Source: Parasponia andersonii (taxonomy: Eukaryota > Streptophyta > Magnoliopsida > Rosales > Cannabaceae). From it: a stretch of 64,000 nucleotides of DNA. This document shows positions 49,703 through 61,148 of this stretch, in pieces. Position 1 is the first letter of the stretch, and every line of letters begins with the position of its first letter. The stretch spans positions 744,470-808,469 of the forward strand of contig JXTB01000019.1 of the NCBI GenBank assembly GCA_002914805.1, in the 5' to 3' direction. The notes beneath the pieces were generated by a model that was not told where the DNA came from, ran no database searches, and saw nothing but the letters and a program-made list of their open reading frames with translations. The position numbers and the translations under genes were made by a program.

Positions 49703-50911
49703 CTAATAAAATAAAAACAAAAGATAAGTACCTATTTATTTTTCTGCATCACCTACACAACAAGATACTAGTTCATCAACAAGACATTAGTTACTAGAAC
49801 ATTCTTCATTCTCAGGACCAACAGTTTGATGCTTAACAAAGACACTTCTGATTTATTCAAATGCACAAAGTAATTAGTTACTTGAGTGAATAAAGAGTTG
49901 AATCATCATTGGCAAAGATAAATCCAACCATTCAGCACCCAAATCTGCAATTAAAATCAGGTCAAATAATCTCGAGTATATGAAGAATAAAGACAAAGAT
50001 AAACCGTGAACTTTAGCTTAGTTGCATCACAATTCAAGCAGGTAAGTTTTATGTTTAAATATAAATAGGTTATGCAGAACTTGAGAAAATCCACTCACCT
50101 TATGAAGATTAGTGGTTCTGCCACAAAATCCATGGATAATAGAATCTGTCTTTTAACCTCCATCAAATGTCTACCTAAGATGAAAATTCCGTTGAAATGT
50201 AGCACATATTTAGGGAACTTTGATCAATCCTATTGTGGTAACATGCTCATGTATGATACACAAAGCCAATTATCCTCCCTGAAGTAAATTATGTAATTAA
50301 AAAATTTTAAAAAAATTAAAAAAAATCCCCTTCAAATGTAGCTCTGGGAAGACAAATTTGCCACAAGTATCAGCCTTCCAGGTGTTACCTTCAACCTTTT
50401 GCTATGTCGCACCAACTGGAAGTGGTCAATTACACGAAAACAGCACCCTATGAATCTATGCAAAATTTCCAAATATCCAACTGGCTAATAGTACAACACC
50501 CCATAACATTAGAGCTTTTGTTTGCAATACAAATATAAGATTATGGTTACAAAGTTTTTAGTATATCTTCATATGCCCATAACACCTAAATTACACATTG
50601 AGAAAAGATAAACAATACTTGTTTTAATCGTACAGCTGTCAACCCTGACAATGATTCATGCAACAACTATGTATACCATAACAGAGTGCATTTAAGTGGA
50701 TTTTGCATCACTGACAAAGCATCATAACTTCTACAACTCTAGAATTCTCATTAAGATACAATAGGCTGAAATACTTGTATTATATTATTGTAGCAAAGTT
50801 GAAAGCAGACAAGTTGCAGAAGAGCTGAAGCACTAAGAAAATTTTGTAACATAATGAAAAGTTCATATCCATGCTATCTGTATGCATTGGAGGAAAAGGG
50901 GCAGAGAAAAA

Positions 50912-50925
50912 GTGTGTGTGCGCGC

Positions 50926-50966
<41 letters not shown>
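50912..50966. repeat. Compound GT/GA microsatellite
   Basis: A GT run with a short CGCGCG interruption passes directly into about 12 GA units. Confidence 0.95.
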
Positions 50967-51536
50967 CACTATAAGGAAAAACAACATTACATAGAACCCT
51001 AAATAGTTTTGGGAGAAGATCAAACAGGAATTTCCAAGTGGAATTTGGTACAATATAAAAAAACTCTCTCACGATCCATCAATAGACACACATTGTATAA
51101 GAAGACTGTATTCCTGGTCCAGCACCAACAACATAAGAATGAGAAATAAAACATCACCGAATTCTTAATCTGACATGTTCATGTATTCAACAGGACAAAT
51201 GCATTGCAGGGCAACAGAAACCAAACCAGACTCATTGGCTATTGCCCATACAATAAGAGAATCCAACACGTCAACCCAGTCAACCAACAATGTTATCATT
51301 TTTTTTGACATGTGTAGAATACAGGAGCCCGTCTCATGCTCTTAATTGCTGCTAAAGCAAAAACTAAAATGCTGTTCAAACAGTTAAAAACAGTATTATA
51401 CTTATTATCTTTCCTCTCCCGTCCATTCGCAACGTAATATGACAATCAACAACATGATACAATCTAAATTCTCCTAGGCCAACATCTTAGCTGCCATGGA
51501 GAAACGGATTTCCTAGCCCTATCCATTCCATACACG

Positions 51537-51666
51537 AGTACATATCCTGATTCTACTGACAGTACCAGGATATTTGCTTTTTCTTGATCAGTGTCAGATC
51601 AAGTACAAATCCTAATTCTACTGACAGTACCAGAATATTTGCTTTTTCTTGATCAATGATAGATCA
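51537..51666. repeat. Tandem duplication, 2 x 65 bp
   Basis: AGTACATATCC...CTACTGACAGTACCAG...GCTTTTTCTTGATCA at 51537-51601 repeats at 51602-51666 with few differences. Confidence 0.9.
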
Positions 51667-53132
51667 CACTTCTCCAACAAAATAAAAAAATTTCCTTGCT
51701 ATTTTTTTATTCATTTTATTAGATAGTATTGTACTTATATGAACTAAATAGCACAGAGCAAAGAGAGATTTTACACCCTAGTTACTTTATTAGTTTTCAG
51801 CTACGCCTACAATCTTTACCGAGTGTTGGTCGAATTCTACATTAATAAATAGAGCTCTTCTTGGAGAAATGCTGATTAGTAGAATTTTTGCCTAAATTGC
51901 TAATAAAAGAATATTAAATAAATTGACAAAGCAATCTTTAAATTCATTAAATTGCACAGCAGTTTGAACTTTTTTGCTTACGTAGAAATGCAGAAGCACC
52001 ATTGAGAGTGGTGCAGGGACAACCGGACAACCTTACTAAATATAAATAAACAACACATAGATCAAAACAAACATAGGTCATTAAACCAATGGCACATGCA
52101 TTAAAGTAATCTCATCTTTCAATGCTCCCAAGTAGCCATGTAACCAAACACCTTGTTAAAACGTCAGAGTGCAGCAAAGGACAATTAGGAATTAATTTTT
52201 AAAAACAGATCACACACACACATATTTGGAAAGTGGAAATTTCTTTCAAGTGCCGCCTCAAAAGTTTACAAAGAGCACTAACAAAAAGCAGGAAGCTGAC
52301 TTCTATATTCATGCACATAAAATCATAAATTTTACGCCCTATAATTGTAGACTACATTATTTACCTAGAGAGTCACTGACACACAGAACTTCAACCAGAA
52401 AGCATTCCCCTCTTAAATAAAATGATTCTAGATAAAGAATAACCAATGATCATTTTAGTCCAACTTGCCTATTTTTGCTGTTCAATATTTGTAAGGACAC
52501 AGCTTCATAAATAATAAATAAGAAAAAAAAGCATCAACCTGTGAGAGCCAACTTGCAGGCTAATGATCGTTTTTCAACTTCAATGAGAGATTATACACTG
52601 CAAGTAAAGATTGTGTCTACCTTACCGAACCTGCTTCAGTAGCCCCACCCCCCAATCAACCCCACTTTTTCTGTTAGGAGTGAAAAATAATAACTAGGAT
52701 AAAGCAACAGGGAAGATGCAGCCACATGATCATATAGCTAGCTATTAAAAAAGATCGACCAATAATGCTCATATGCTGCCACTGAAAGATGCAAGAATCC
52801 TAACATTTAATACAATATAGGAAGCAGGATTTTTACAATGCAAATTAACAACATTAAATATGCTCTTAAATGCTTAGAACTACAAAGTACAGAAGAAAAA
52901 CATCCTCTCCACAATGTTTGGCAGTCATAGGCAAATGTCGGGTCACCATAGGCCAAGAAATGGGAACTAGCTAAACACCAATATAGTAATATAACCAGGA
53001 AGAGTTATGATTCCAAAAAGGTTCTCCCACCTAGTTTCTGATACTCTATTGAAATGGACTGATTTTTTTTTTTTTTTAAAAAAAAAAAGAAGCATGTAAC
53101 CATTCATATGAAGTTTAGACAGAGAAGGCAAT

Positions 53133-54476
53133 TTAAGTAAAGCTGCCACCCATTTCCTTTCGCTTTAATTCCAGCGCCATTCGCTCATTTTCAAGCTTCA
53201 TTCTCTCATTATCCATCTTCAGCTTTTCCAATTCGCGATCTCTTTTCTTAGTAAATCTTTGCCATTTCAACCTTTGTTTCTCCAATTCCAACATCTCAAC
53301 TTGAATTTGTAGCTTCCTTTCTTCTAATTGCAGAAAGCGAGATTCAATCCACTGCTTTTGTAGCCATGCCACTTTAGTGCCATCAGGTAGGGCTTGGTTT
53401 ATATCAGTTTGAGCAAGTTGTGCTTGAGAATAAGAACTTTTATTACAATCCTGAATATTTAAAGAATTCCCAAAACTAATATCTTCACGACTCTGACCCG
53501 GTCTGAACCTCTTTCCAGAGTCCCCTAATAGCCCATATATGCCTCTATCCCCATGAGACGCATTATTATCCTCTAGATCCTCATGTTCATCAGTTTCTAC
53601 TTCTTGATCTTCTTCATCATGATCATCATGTTGGTGCTTCCTCACATCTTCATTATCATGATCATCTTTACTTCTAAGAGCCAACTGCAAGGAACGCTGC
53701 AACGCTGGATCATGAGGCAGATGCAAGCGGTTACCATTATGATAAGAACACATCTCTTCATAAAATAGGTGCTTTGAGCTTAATATTTTCCTAACATCAT
53801 CCTTTTCTTTTTCGGTTAGGTAATCTATCACATCCAAAAGTGCAGGATTCTCAACAACTTGGCAAGAAGTTCCCCTCCCAAGCATATCATTAAGTCTCTT
53901 ATATCTCTTGTTGAGGTCATTAAATTTATCCTCACATTGTTGGGGAGAAACATGAGAACCTCTTTCAGCCATGACCTTGGAGACAGATTTCCACTTTCCC
54001 TTCTTCTGTAAAACAGAAAATTTCCTCCTTCCCGCAACACTACAATCAGGACCAGCGTCCTCAACAATATAAGATACGGCAGTGATCAGAAGCTTCACCA
54101 TCTTGTCAGTCCACTTCACACGTTGCCATAGCGACCCCTTCTTCCCTTTACTCACTTCATTGTGACCATCAACACCCTCTTCAGTAAAGCTTGGCTCATC
54201 CTCCTCGCTCGCCGAGTTTTTGCTCCTTTCTCCCTTATTGTAATCAACCATTGACATGGTTTGGCCACAATTATGCAAGGTTCCCATTGTGAGCGGAAAA
54301 CCCTCGCGGATCGAAGAATGAACAGATGAAGTTTGGCATTGGTGAGGATGATGTTGTTGGTGTATGTTATGTGGGTGTTGTCCTTGATGATGAGCCCGCA
54401 TTGATCCTTGCAAATCAAGACCTCCATAAGAGGCCCCACTAGGAATCATACCTCCATGAGACAAATGACCTTCCAT
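53133..54476 (-). CDS. Trihelix transcription factor, GT-gamma clade type (single trihelix domain)
   Basis: The coding part is a single exon of 447 residues. The ATG at 54476 is chosen because the in-frame codon before it at 54482 is TTG and a splice acceptor lies just upstream. A His-rich N-terminus (28-46) and a Ser/Glu patch (86-100) lead into one trihelix domain at about 118-200: KWTDKMVKLLITAVSYI, then GKWKSVSKVMAERG, then CEDKFNDLNKRYKRLND, with Trp at 122 and 162. A Cys/Asp helix region (210-245), an acidic His/Asp stretch (270-305) and a long charged helix or coiled coil (375-441) follow. One N-terminal trihelix plus a long C-terminal helix fits the GT-gamma clade (Arabidopsis At1g21200, At1g76870, At3g10040). 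It should bind DNA in the nucleus; its targets are not known from sequence. No break is seen. Confidence 0.92.
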   Translation of the reverse strand: MEGHLSHGGMIPSGASYGGLDLQGSMRAHHQGQHPHNIHQQHHPHQCQTSSVHSSIREGFPLTMGTLHNCGQTMSMVDYNKGERSKNSASEEDEPSFTEEGVDGHNEVSKGKKGSLWQRVKWTDKMVKLLITAVSYIVEDAGPDCSVAGRRKFSVLQKKGKWKSVSKVMAERGSHVSPQQCEDKFNDLNKRYKRLNDMLGRGTSCQVVENPALLDVIDYLTEKEKDDVRKILSSKHLFYEEMCSYHNGNRLHLPHDPALQRSLQLALRSKDDHDNEDVRKHQHDDHDEEDQEVETDEHEDLEDNNASHGDRGIYGLLGDSGKRFRPGQSREDISFGNSLNIQDCNKSSYSQAQLAQTDINQALPDGTKVAWLQKQWIESRFLQLEERKLQIQVEMLELEKQRLKWQRFTKKRDRELEKLKMDNERMKLENERMALELKRKEMGGSFT

Positions 54477-54483
54477 TTTCAAT

Positions 54484-54867
54484 CTAAAAACACAATGGAG
54501 ATCAAACTTACAACCTCATTATCACAAACATCCCATTCTATATTTACTCTTTCTCACTTTGTGACAACCATAGATCAAAATCAAGCATTACCCATTTCTC
54601 AGTTTCCCTCCTAGACCATTCTCCATTTCCTCCAAACCCTTTTCAACCTACTTAGATCCTCAAACACCCATGTCCAAACACCCCAAAAATAAATCTCAAA
54701 AAATTACAGATAAAGAAACTTCAATATACCCACTTGACAAAATAATCAGAACACAAGCATCCAACAAAAAATCCTTAAAGAAGTACTAAAACAAATCCTA
54801 AAAAAAGTCGAACAACATAGAATCAAAACTACTCATCTTAAACGAAATTCCTCAAAAAGCTGCATAC
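54484..54867 (-). other. 5' UTR intron of the GT-gamma trihelix gene
   Basis: On the minus strand, TTTCTCG|GTATGC at 54868/54867 is a good donor and GTTTTTAG|ATTG at 54484/54483 a good acceptor, 8 nt before the ATG. The predicted intron is 384 bp. This is predicted from splice signals only. Confidence 0.65.
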
Positions 54868-57371
54868 CGAGAAAGCCAAAAGCCTGCTGCGACCTAGCCG
54901 AGAATCCAGGGCACGTTAGATCACGAAAGAAACTCCCCTGACCCTCCTATCTGGCTCAACAAGCTAGAGAGAGTTTAGAAGAACATTGGAGCATCCATTA
55001 TGTACCAAAAGGAGTATAAATAATTTTCTTTTCATTTTTTTTCCTTTTTTTAAACAAAATTTTGGCATGTATCAATTTGATGAGTATTAAATAAGTGTAT
55101 ATTATATTATATACAAGGAAGAAGCCAAGTGTAAGACCTCAGCAGGTTCAATGTATATGAAGATCCGGTGGGACCGGTCCACCACCATCGTCCATGGATG
55201 ACACACGCACTCTCCCAGATTATGTACAAATTTTCATATTATATGTATTTTGGTTTTTTTTTTATAATGAAAATAATATAGAATATAGCCTTTTTGTTAT
55301 TGGTATGGATTGTAAACCGTTGGATTTAACTAAAATGTTGCGAAAGGTAAAAGGTGTAGCAAATTCAATATAGGACGTACCATAGGGGACCCCCTACTAA
55401 TCTCAAAGAAATTGGAAAAAAAATTACGATTTGTTTGATAATTTTTTATTTTAAAAATAAAATAAATTGTGAGAATTTTATCTACAACATTGAAAATATT
55501 TTAAAGTAAAATGAATTTTGAGAATTTTATCTCAAAACATTGAAAATATTTTTTACTTTTCTTTTCGCTTTAAAAGAAAAACAAAATTAAAATATTTGCT
55601 AGAAGACAGAAGTTTTTCCCATTTTCCGTTTTCTCGGTTTTTAAAAAAAATTGTACCGAAGCCTAATCTCACAACTATAAAAATGATGTTTTGCGTTTTG
55701 ATTTCTTCTTTTCCGTTTTTTTCATCACATTTTTCAGTTTTTTCGTTTCTTAGATCAGAAAAATAAAATAAAATAATTGTGTGATATTGAGTGAAATGAG
55801 GTCCATAACAGCCATCACGATCGTTCGTTTCACTTCCATTCAGAATTGAATTATCATATTATATGTATGCTTAAAAGTAATGCCAACAAAACTATAAAGT
55901 AATAATCTTTTTTTCCCCCTAAAAGCGTATAGTATTAATGCTTTTTCTTTTAGGTAGCAAACAAATCTATAGTTGGTTGTCAAAATAAAAAAGAAAACAA
56001 ATTTATAGTTGGTACTAGTAGAATAATATTATTTGTGATAGATTATGCCAATTATTGGAAACTTGATATTTATACTTGTCTTTTAAAAAGGACATTTTGG
56101 GTCCAAGTTCATGTATGTGACAATTAATAGCATATTGTATTTAGTGGCGGCAAATAAAAAAAATGGGTGGGTTCCACAATTTGTGTTGGTAACTAGTACT
56201 GTTTTTCTTTCAATGGAAATGTAAATAATAACTTAGATTAAAAAAACTTATGTTTTCAACTCTTTTTCGTGAATTTGAAGACTAGTAACAATATGTTGGA
56301 CATGAAAGATGATAAATGGAATATTTTGTCACAATTCAATCAGGAGAATAATCCTCGTTTATAAAATTAGTCAAATAATATAAAAAAGAATATGTTAGTA
56401 TATTAATTAATGGAAGGTATCCAAATACATACAGAACATACAGAAGCAACCGGGTAGCAGAGCCTATTAATTTCACATGTTGAGACGGGTTCAAAGTTCC
56501 AAACTTTGGCAAGTGTGAATATTTATACCCAAAAAAAATAATAAAAAATCACCACATGGCATCATCTTAGTTAAGGATTTATGACAATGATGGTATATAT
56601 TCTGGTGCAATCTGACTTTAATTATGGGGGAAAACAAAAAATTGCACCATAGTCCTCAGAAAAAAAAAATAAAGAATTGTAATTTTATAATCTAATCAAG
56701 CTAAACATAGCACATGCAAGTAGCATTATTTTTTTTTCCTTATTTTTTTGTTTCTCAAATATTCGTTTCCACTGAAATATCACATATCACTATATTTTTT
56801 ATTCTCATGATTTACTACTTAAATCGTGAATTTCACTAAAATATCTTAAATTTTAGAAACATAATAAGTCACTATAAAGTTTACGTATTAATTAAAAAAT
56901 TATAAAAAAGAATAAGAAAAAAGAACACTACCCTTAGAAAGTAAGAAAGACAATGATACTAACCTTCTCAATCTTTAACATGCATTAGACATAATTTCTA
57001 CAATCATTATGTTATATTTTCTTATAATTGTGCCAAAATTCTTTTTTAATTTGACATATTTTCTCGCTTAAAAGATGAAAAATAAAAATAATAAATTTTT
57101 TTAAAAAGTTAATGTTTAAAAAAATTTCATATTCATTCTTTCAAAAAGAAAAAGTTTCTTTACACTCATGGAATTTTACTTGTGCCAAAAGAACCCTAAA
57201 ATCGTGATGTAAACTTTTCTCGTTTCAAATTGCCAGTTTCACTTTCTAATTTTGAAAAATTATTGTAAAATTAAAAACTAAACATTTTCCAGTGAAACAA
57301 AATTATACAGAACCCTTGAGATCTATAACTGAGATGTATAGTTTCAGCACACCAAATAATAAAAATAGATG
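54868..57371. other. Leader and upstream region of the GT-gamma gene, no other gene recognised
   Basis: The first 100 bp or so is C/G-richer and probably holds the transcribed leader of the minus-strand gene. Beyond it the sequence is AT-rich, with an about 49-bp tandem duplication at 55459-55556, up to the LTR at 57372. Confidence 0.55.
55459..55556. repeat. Tandem duplication, period 49 bp
   Basis: GAGAATTTTATCT, then CATTGAAAATATTTT, occurs twice at a spacing of 49 bp, about 1 kb upstream of the trihelix gene. Confidence 0.85.
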
Positions 57372-58063
57372 TGTTGATGGAGGTTTTATCAATAATAAAT
57401 TTAGAAAAAATCAAGAGATGTGGCTTGTGTGAATTGAAGTAATAATCAAAGCAAATAAGGAGAAAGGGATTTATAGTGGTTCAGCCCCGAAAAAGATGAG
57501 CCTACGTCCATTGTTTTCTCACTATTTTATGAATAATAATGAACACTCAAGGTTACAATCTCGTCTGGAAATTGGAAAGACTGAAAAGCTATTGAAGAAT
57601 ACTAAAGACTTAGACTACCCAAAACTTGGAATACTCTAATCTTGGAATTACCCAGACTTGAATTTGCTCTGACTTGGTTTCTTTGTGACTTTTGGAACAT
57701 AGAGTCCCCTTTATGTAGATAAAGGTAACCTTATGTCCCTAGGATCCTTATGTCTCTAGGATCCTAATTGTACAAACGGGTAACTACATAATTGGGTAAC
57801 GTAAATTAAGTAACAATATAATTGGATAACTATTCAAAACGGATAACTAGTTAATCACAAATAGGAGACTTCAGTTTCCCTTTCCCTGTAGGTTTCCTTC
57901 ATAGCATTTACTTGTTTCCCTCTCCTTGTAGGTTTCCTGTTTGATAAGGCAAACTGCTCGGAGGAGGTCGCATATAACCTTCACGGAGGAGGTCGCATAT
58001 AATCCTTACGGAGGAGGTCGCATATAATCCTTATGCGACCTTAGGATTTTAGACCGCACAACA
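57372..58063 (-). repeat. 3' LTR of the Tat-type element
   Basis: The 692-bp block runs TGTTGATGG to CGCACAACA on the plus strand, giving TGTTG/CAACA inverted ends. It is bounded on the right by the polypurine tract. On the minus strand the R/U5-like part contains GAACCACTATAAATC near 57480. The partner LTR is outside, so the left end rests on the terminal motif only. Confidence 0.78.
57959..58033 (-). repeat. Three 25-bp tandem repeats in the LTR (U3 side)
   Basis: The unit CGGAGGAGGTCGCATATAAT plus five bases occurs at 57959, 57984 and 58009; the last two are identical and the first differs in two or three bases. The unit lies within 105 bp of the LTR's U3 end, where retrotransposon enhancers usually sit. 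Confidence 0.92.
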
Positions 58064-58079
58064 ATTGCCCCCCAGCTCC
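58064..58079 (-). promoter_or_regulatory. Polypurine tract of the Tat-type element
   Basis: The minus strand reads GGAGCTGGGGGGCAAT directly before the LTR start TGTTGTGCGG, the usual priming site for plus-strand DNA synthesis. Confidence 0.8.
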
Positions 58080-58426
58080 ATTAGTTCTTTAGGACGAAAT
58101 AGAGCTTCCAATTACCGTGCGACCTTGTGATGTCATAACTTAAACTTGTGGTCTGAGTAATCGAAGATCCGTCAGATTCAAAATCTCATATCTCAAGATC
58201 ACGCGTATCTTCTTTTCTGTCAGTTCTGTCAGAACGGAACACGTGTAGCTAAGAGCGAAATTCGAGGAAGCCTGACTGATACCAACCGTCACTTTCAAAA
58301 TCAAATCTTTTCAAATTTTAAACAATCCTGACTTTTCATATAGACTCAAATCTCGCGCAATCCTTAGCTTTCAGATTTAAAATTCAAATTCTCTGATCTA
58401 CGGCTATGATCTAACGGTTCCTAGGT

Positions 58427-58434
58427 TATAAATA
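58427..58434 (+). promoter_or_regulatory. TATA box for the antisense gene
   Basis: TATAAATA is followed about 30 bp later by a C/A/T-rich leader (CTCTCAGAAAACTTCAGAAATC). This fits a transcription start near 58460 and a leader of about 130 bp before the 5' UTR intron. Confidence 0.55.
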
Positions 58435-58587
58435 TCAGAAACCATCTGTTTTATTTTACTGTTTCTCTCAGAAAACTTCAGAAATCCTCAGAACCCTAGC
58501 GCCGTTCTATCTCCCAGGTCGCTCCAACCATCGCTTCTTCTCCGACGAAGTTTCGAATCGACTCAAACCTTTCTCTCCTGAAGAAAG

Positions 58588-58994
58588 GTCAGTGTCTTCT
58601 CTTATTTCTTTCATTCTTGAAAATAACTTCAATCTGGGAATAAACTCTTTTCACCGAAGTGAAACAAGAGATTTGTTCCTTTTATACTCCCTTTTTTCAG
58701 TCTGTAGAGTAGAATTACTAGATATCACTTAGAAATGATCCTATGAAAAGAATCTCTAGGGTCTGATACCCTAATTTATTCTTACTAAACTGACAGTTCA
58801 TTTACTGATGAACTGCTCGAGCATCTTCTGATGAACTGCTCGAATACTTTCTGATGAACTGCTCGAACACTTTCTGATGAACTCGTAGATCATTTAGGAA
58901 TAAACTTGTTTGTTTAATACAACCTTAGGATAAATACCCAGAATGTTAGCATAGTAGAAATCTTCTATCTGAATCCCTGCGTATTTCTTTTCAG
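58588..58994 (+). other. 5' UTR intron of the antisense gene
   Basis: GAAAG|GTCAGT at 58587/58588 and TTTCTTTTCAG at 58984-58994 frame a 407-bp intron that ends exactly before the ATG at 58995. It contains three and a half 23-bp tandem repeats (58806-58883). Predicted from signals only. Confidence 0.6.
58806..58883 (+). repeat. 23-bp tandem repeats in the 5' UTR intron
   Basis: The unit TGATGAACTGCTCGA plus eight bases occurs at 58806, 58829 and 58852, with a truncated fourth copy at 58875. The core AACTGCTCG also occurs at 57951-57960, where the LTR repeats begin. Confidence 0.9.
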
Positions 58995-61148
58995 ATGTCT
59001 AGTAGTGAGGAACTACTTAGGGAAGGAAATGCCTTTTCTGGGGAATTCAACTCAAGTGTTAGTTCTATTAACCTTGAGGATTATCTCGAGCCCGAACCAG
59101 AGATAGAAATAACTGGGCCAAGACAAAGTAGTCCTCAAATAGGCGATCTTCCCCAGGATCAATGGCCCAGACACATAAGGGATACTCCGGCATTTTCTTC
59201 TGGCTATCAATACGTAGAGGGGAACTGGTCATGCACAAGCATTCGAACGAGCTATACGCCGAACAAACTTAGAAAAATCGCGAGCAGCTACAAGATCGCT
59301 ATCCCCCTGCATCTTCCAATGGAGTTCAACTGTCCACACACACCCCCTCGTGGACTCGCTTCCTTTTCTGAGGCAGTCCTTAAATGCGGTGTGCATCTCC
59401 CCCTCCATCCGTACATAAAATCGATCATAGATTACTATGGGGTCGTCCCTTTTCAACTGACCCCTAATACTTATAGGTATATGGTAGGCTTGTATATTTT
59501 GTCTCATAAATTAGGTTTAGAAATCCCTTCTCCTGAGGAATTCGCTTGGTTTTACCAAGTGAAATCAAATCCGTCAGATCTCAGCTTCTTCTATGCGAGC
59601 AAGTGGTCGAATCAAGCCATAAAAACGATCTACGGGGTTCGTGACAACATGGGAAAATGGAAAAATCCATTTTTCCATTTTGACTATACAGCCAATGGCT
59701 TCTTCCAAAACCCCGGTAGGTAATCTTCCAATTTATTGTCTTGTTTGTATATTTATTCTTTATACTGATCGTATTCCCAATGTCATTGCAGATAATAGGG
59801 ATCGACCCAGACTCTCCAGTGATCAGCTCGCAAGAGTATGTGCGATCAACGAGCTTCCAGTTGAAGAATTTAACTGGAAGGTTCTAGGCACATCGAAGAA
59901 CCTGGTCGCTTACGGTCTGATTCCAAAGGGTACCGCGTTCCCAGACCCCCCGGTTATCTCCTCCAGACCAGCGAGCTCGAAGAAGAAGCCCAGGAAGAAG
60001 ACGGACTTGGGTGCCTCGTCCTCCAGGATCAGAAAAAGAAAGGCACCGGCCACACCACCTCGCTCAAAGCCCTCATCTCCAGATACTGTGTCCCCATCAG
60101 CTCCTCAACCAGCTCCACAAGAAGAAGGTAATTACACGCTCATCCTAATTACCTTTATATTTCGTTTCCTCGCCCACTAACACATTCTGTTGTACAGAGA
60201 TGGTCATTGGAAGCGGTCTGCGAGCTCCTCCATCAACTCTGGGGTCAGTAGCAAAAAGCAAAACACCCGAGAGTACGCCACCATCGAAAGGGAAGGAGAA
60301 GGTTGACTGCTCGAAGAAGAGAAAAGTCGCCTTCGAGGACATCCCAGTGAGCTCGCCCCCTCCTCGACCATCTCAGCCAGCGAGCATCTCAGAACCCCCT
60401 ACCGAGGCTGCTACCTCTTCGGAACTGAACTTGGCGGATAAAGGCGACGAACTCTTCGCGCTCCTTAACCAACTACCAGAGAAGGCTGGTATGAGCGCAG
60501 CCTTCATCGACTGCTTCACGTCTGAAGAAGGTTGGGAGCGAATGAAGCGACGTTCCGCCAAGGTCACTTTCGGATCTGCGATGAGGATGCTGGCCAATGT
60601 AAGCTTCTCAATTCTCTCTTTTGATGTTGACTTAGAGATTTTCATAATACTTTTATTTTTTTTAGACTGTGGCTACTGCTGTCCTGATGCACGATCCAGT
60701 TCTCGAATGTTTGGAGAAAGCTGAGAAGGTCGATGAAATATGTCAAGCATTCGAGAACTCAGAAAAGGCTTGGGAGGAGGAGAGAGCAAACTTCCACTCT
60801 GAGAAGCAGCAGATGCTCGAGGACCTAAACAAGGAGAAACTCGCCAAGGAAAATCTCGAGGAGAAGGTCAAAGAGCTCGAGAAGGTCATTTCTGAGTATC
60901 CGGACCGTATGAGAGAAGCGACCACCGAGGCGGTTCACAAAGCCATCGAAGAGTTCAAAGTGACCGAGTTCAAAGAACTCGAAGATAAGGCTAGTGATAT
61001 CGCCTCGTCGACCATCATCTTCAACATATTCTGCGAGCATCTGGACTTCGACTTCTCCATACTTGGCGAGGATGTGGTCGAGCTTGTGCAGAGCTGGAAG
61101 GAGGACACAAACAAAGCTGGTGACGACGGTGTGAGCCCTTCCTCATGA
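58995..61148 (+). CDS. Antisense gene of the Tat-type element, resembling the 'putative gypsy type transposon' (Transposase_28) family
   Basis: Four exons, 58995-59715, 59792-60127, 60198-60598 and 60666-61148, join at GT-AG sites. Phases agree (721, 336, 401, 483 nt) into one open frame of 646 residues. The N-terminal half has FSEAVLKCGVHLPLHPYIK, then YYGVVPFQLTPNTYRYMVG and later DLSFFYASKW, the pattern of the plant family Transposase_28 (PF04195), whose biochemical role is unknown. A basic Ser/Pro/Lys stretch (exons 2-3, RKKTDLG and GKEKVDCSKKRK, possible nuclear signals) is followed in exon 4 by a long charged coiled coil (KAEKVDEICQAFENSEKAWEE to KELEKVISEYPDRM). It lies between pol and the 3' LTR and converges on pol. 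No stop or frameshift is seen, unlike the pol facing it. It could be a captured or retained element gene; host domestication is possible but unproven. Confidence 0.75.

Larger units (their letters stand above)
43542..53132. other. Long stretch without a recognised protein gene
   Basis: From about 44.6 kb to 53.1 kb the sequence has fewer homopolymer and AT runs than the spacers on its left. No retrotransposon domain is seen. Many short splice-like signals occur, but no translated segment could be matched to a family. The longest frame (47276-47566, minus, 96 residues) is not recognised. It could hold long UTR introns of the gene at 53133, a non-coding transcript, or simply old spacer. Confidence 0.5.
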
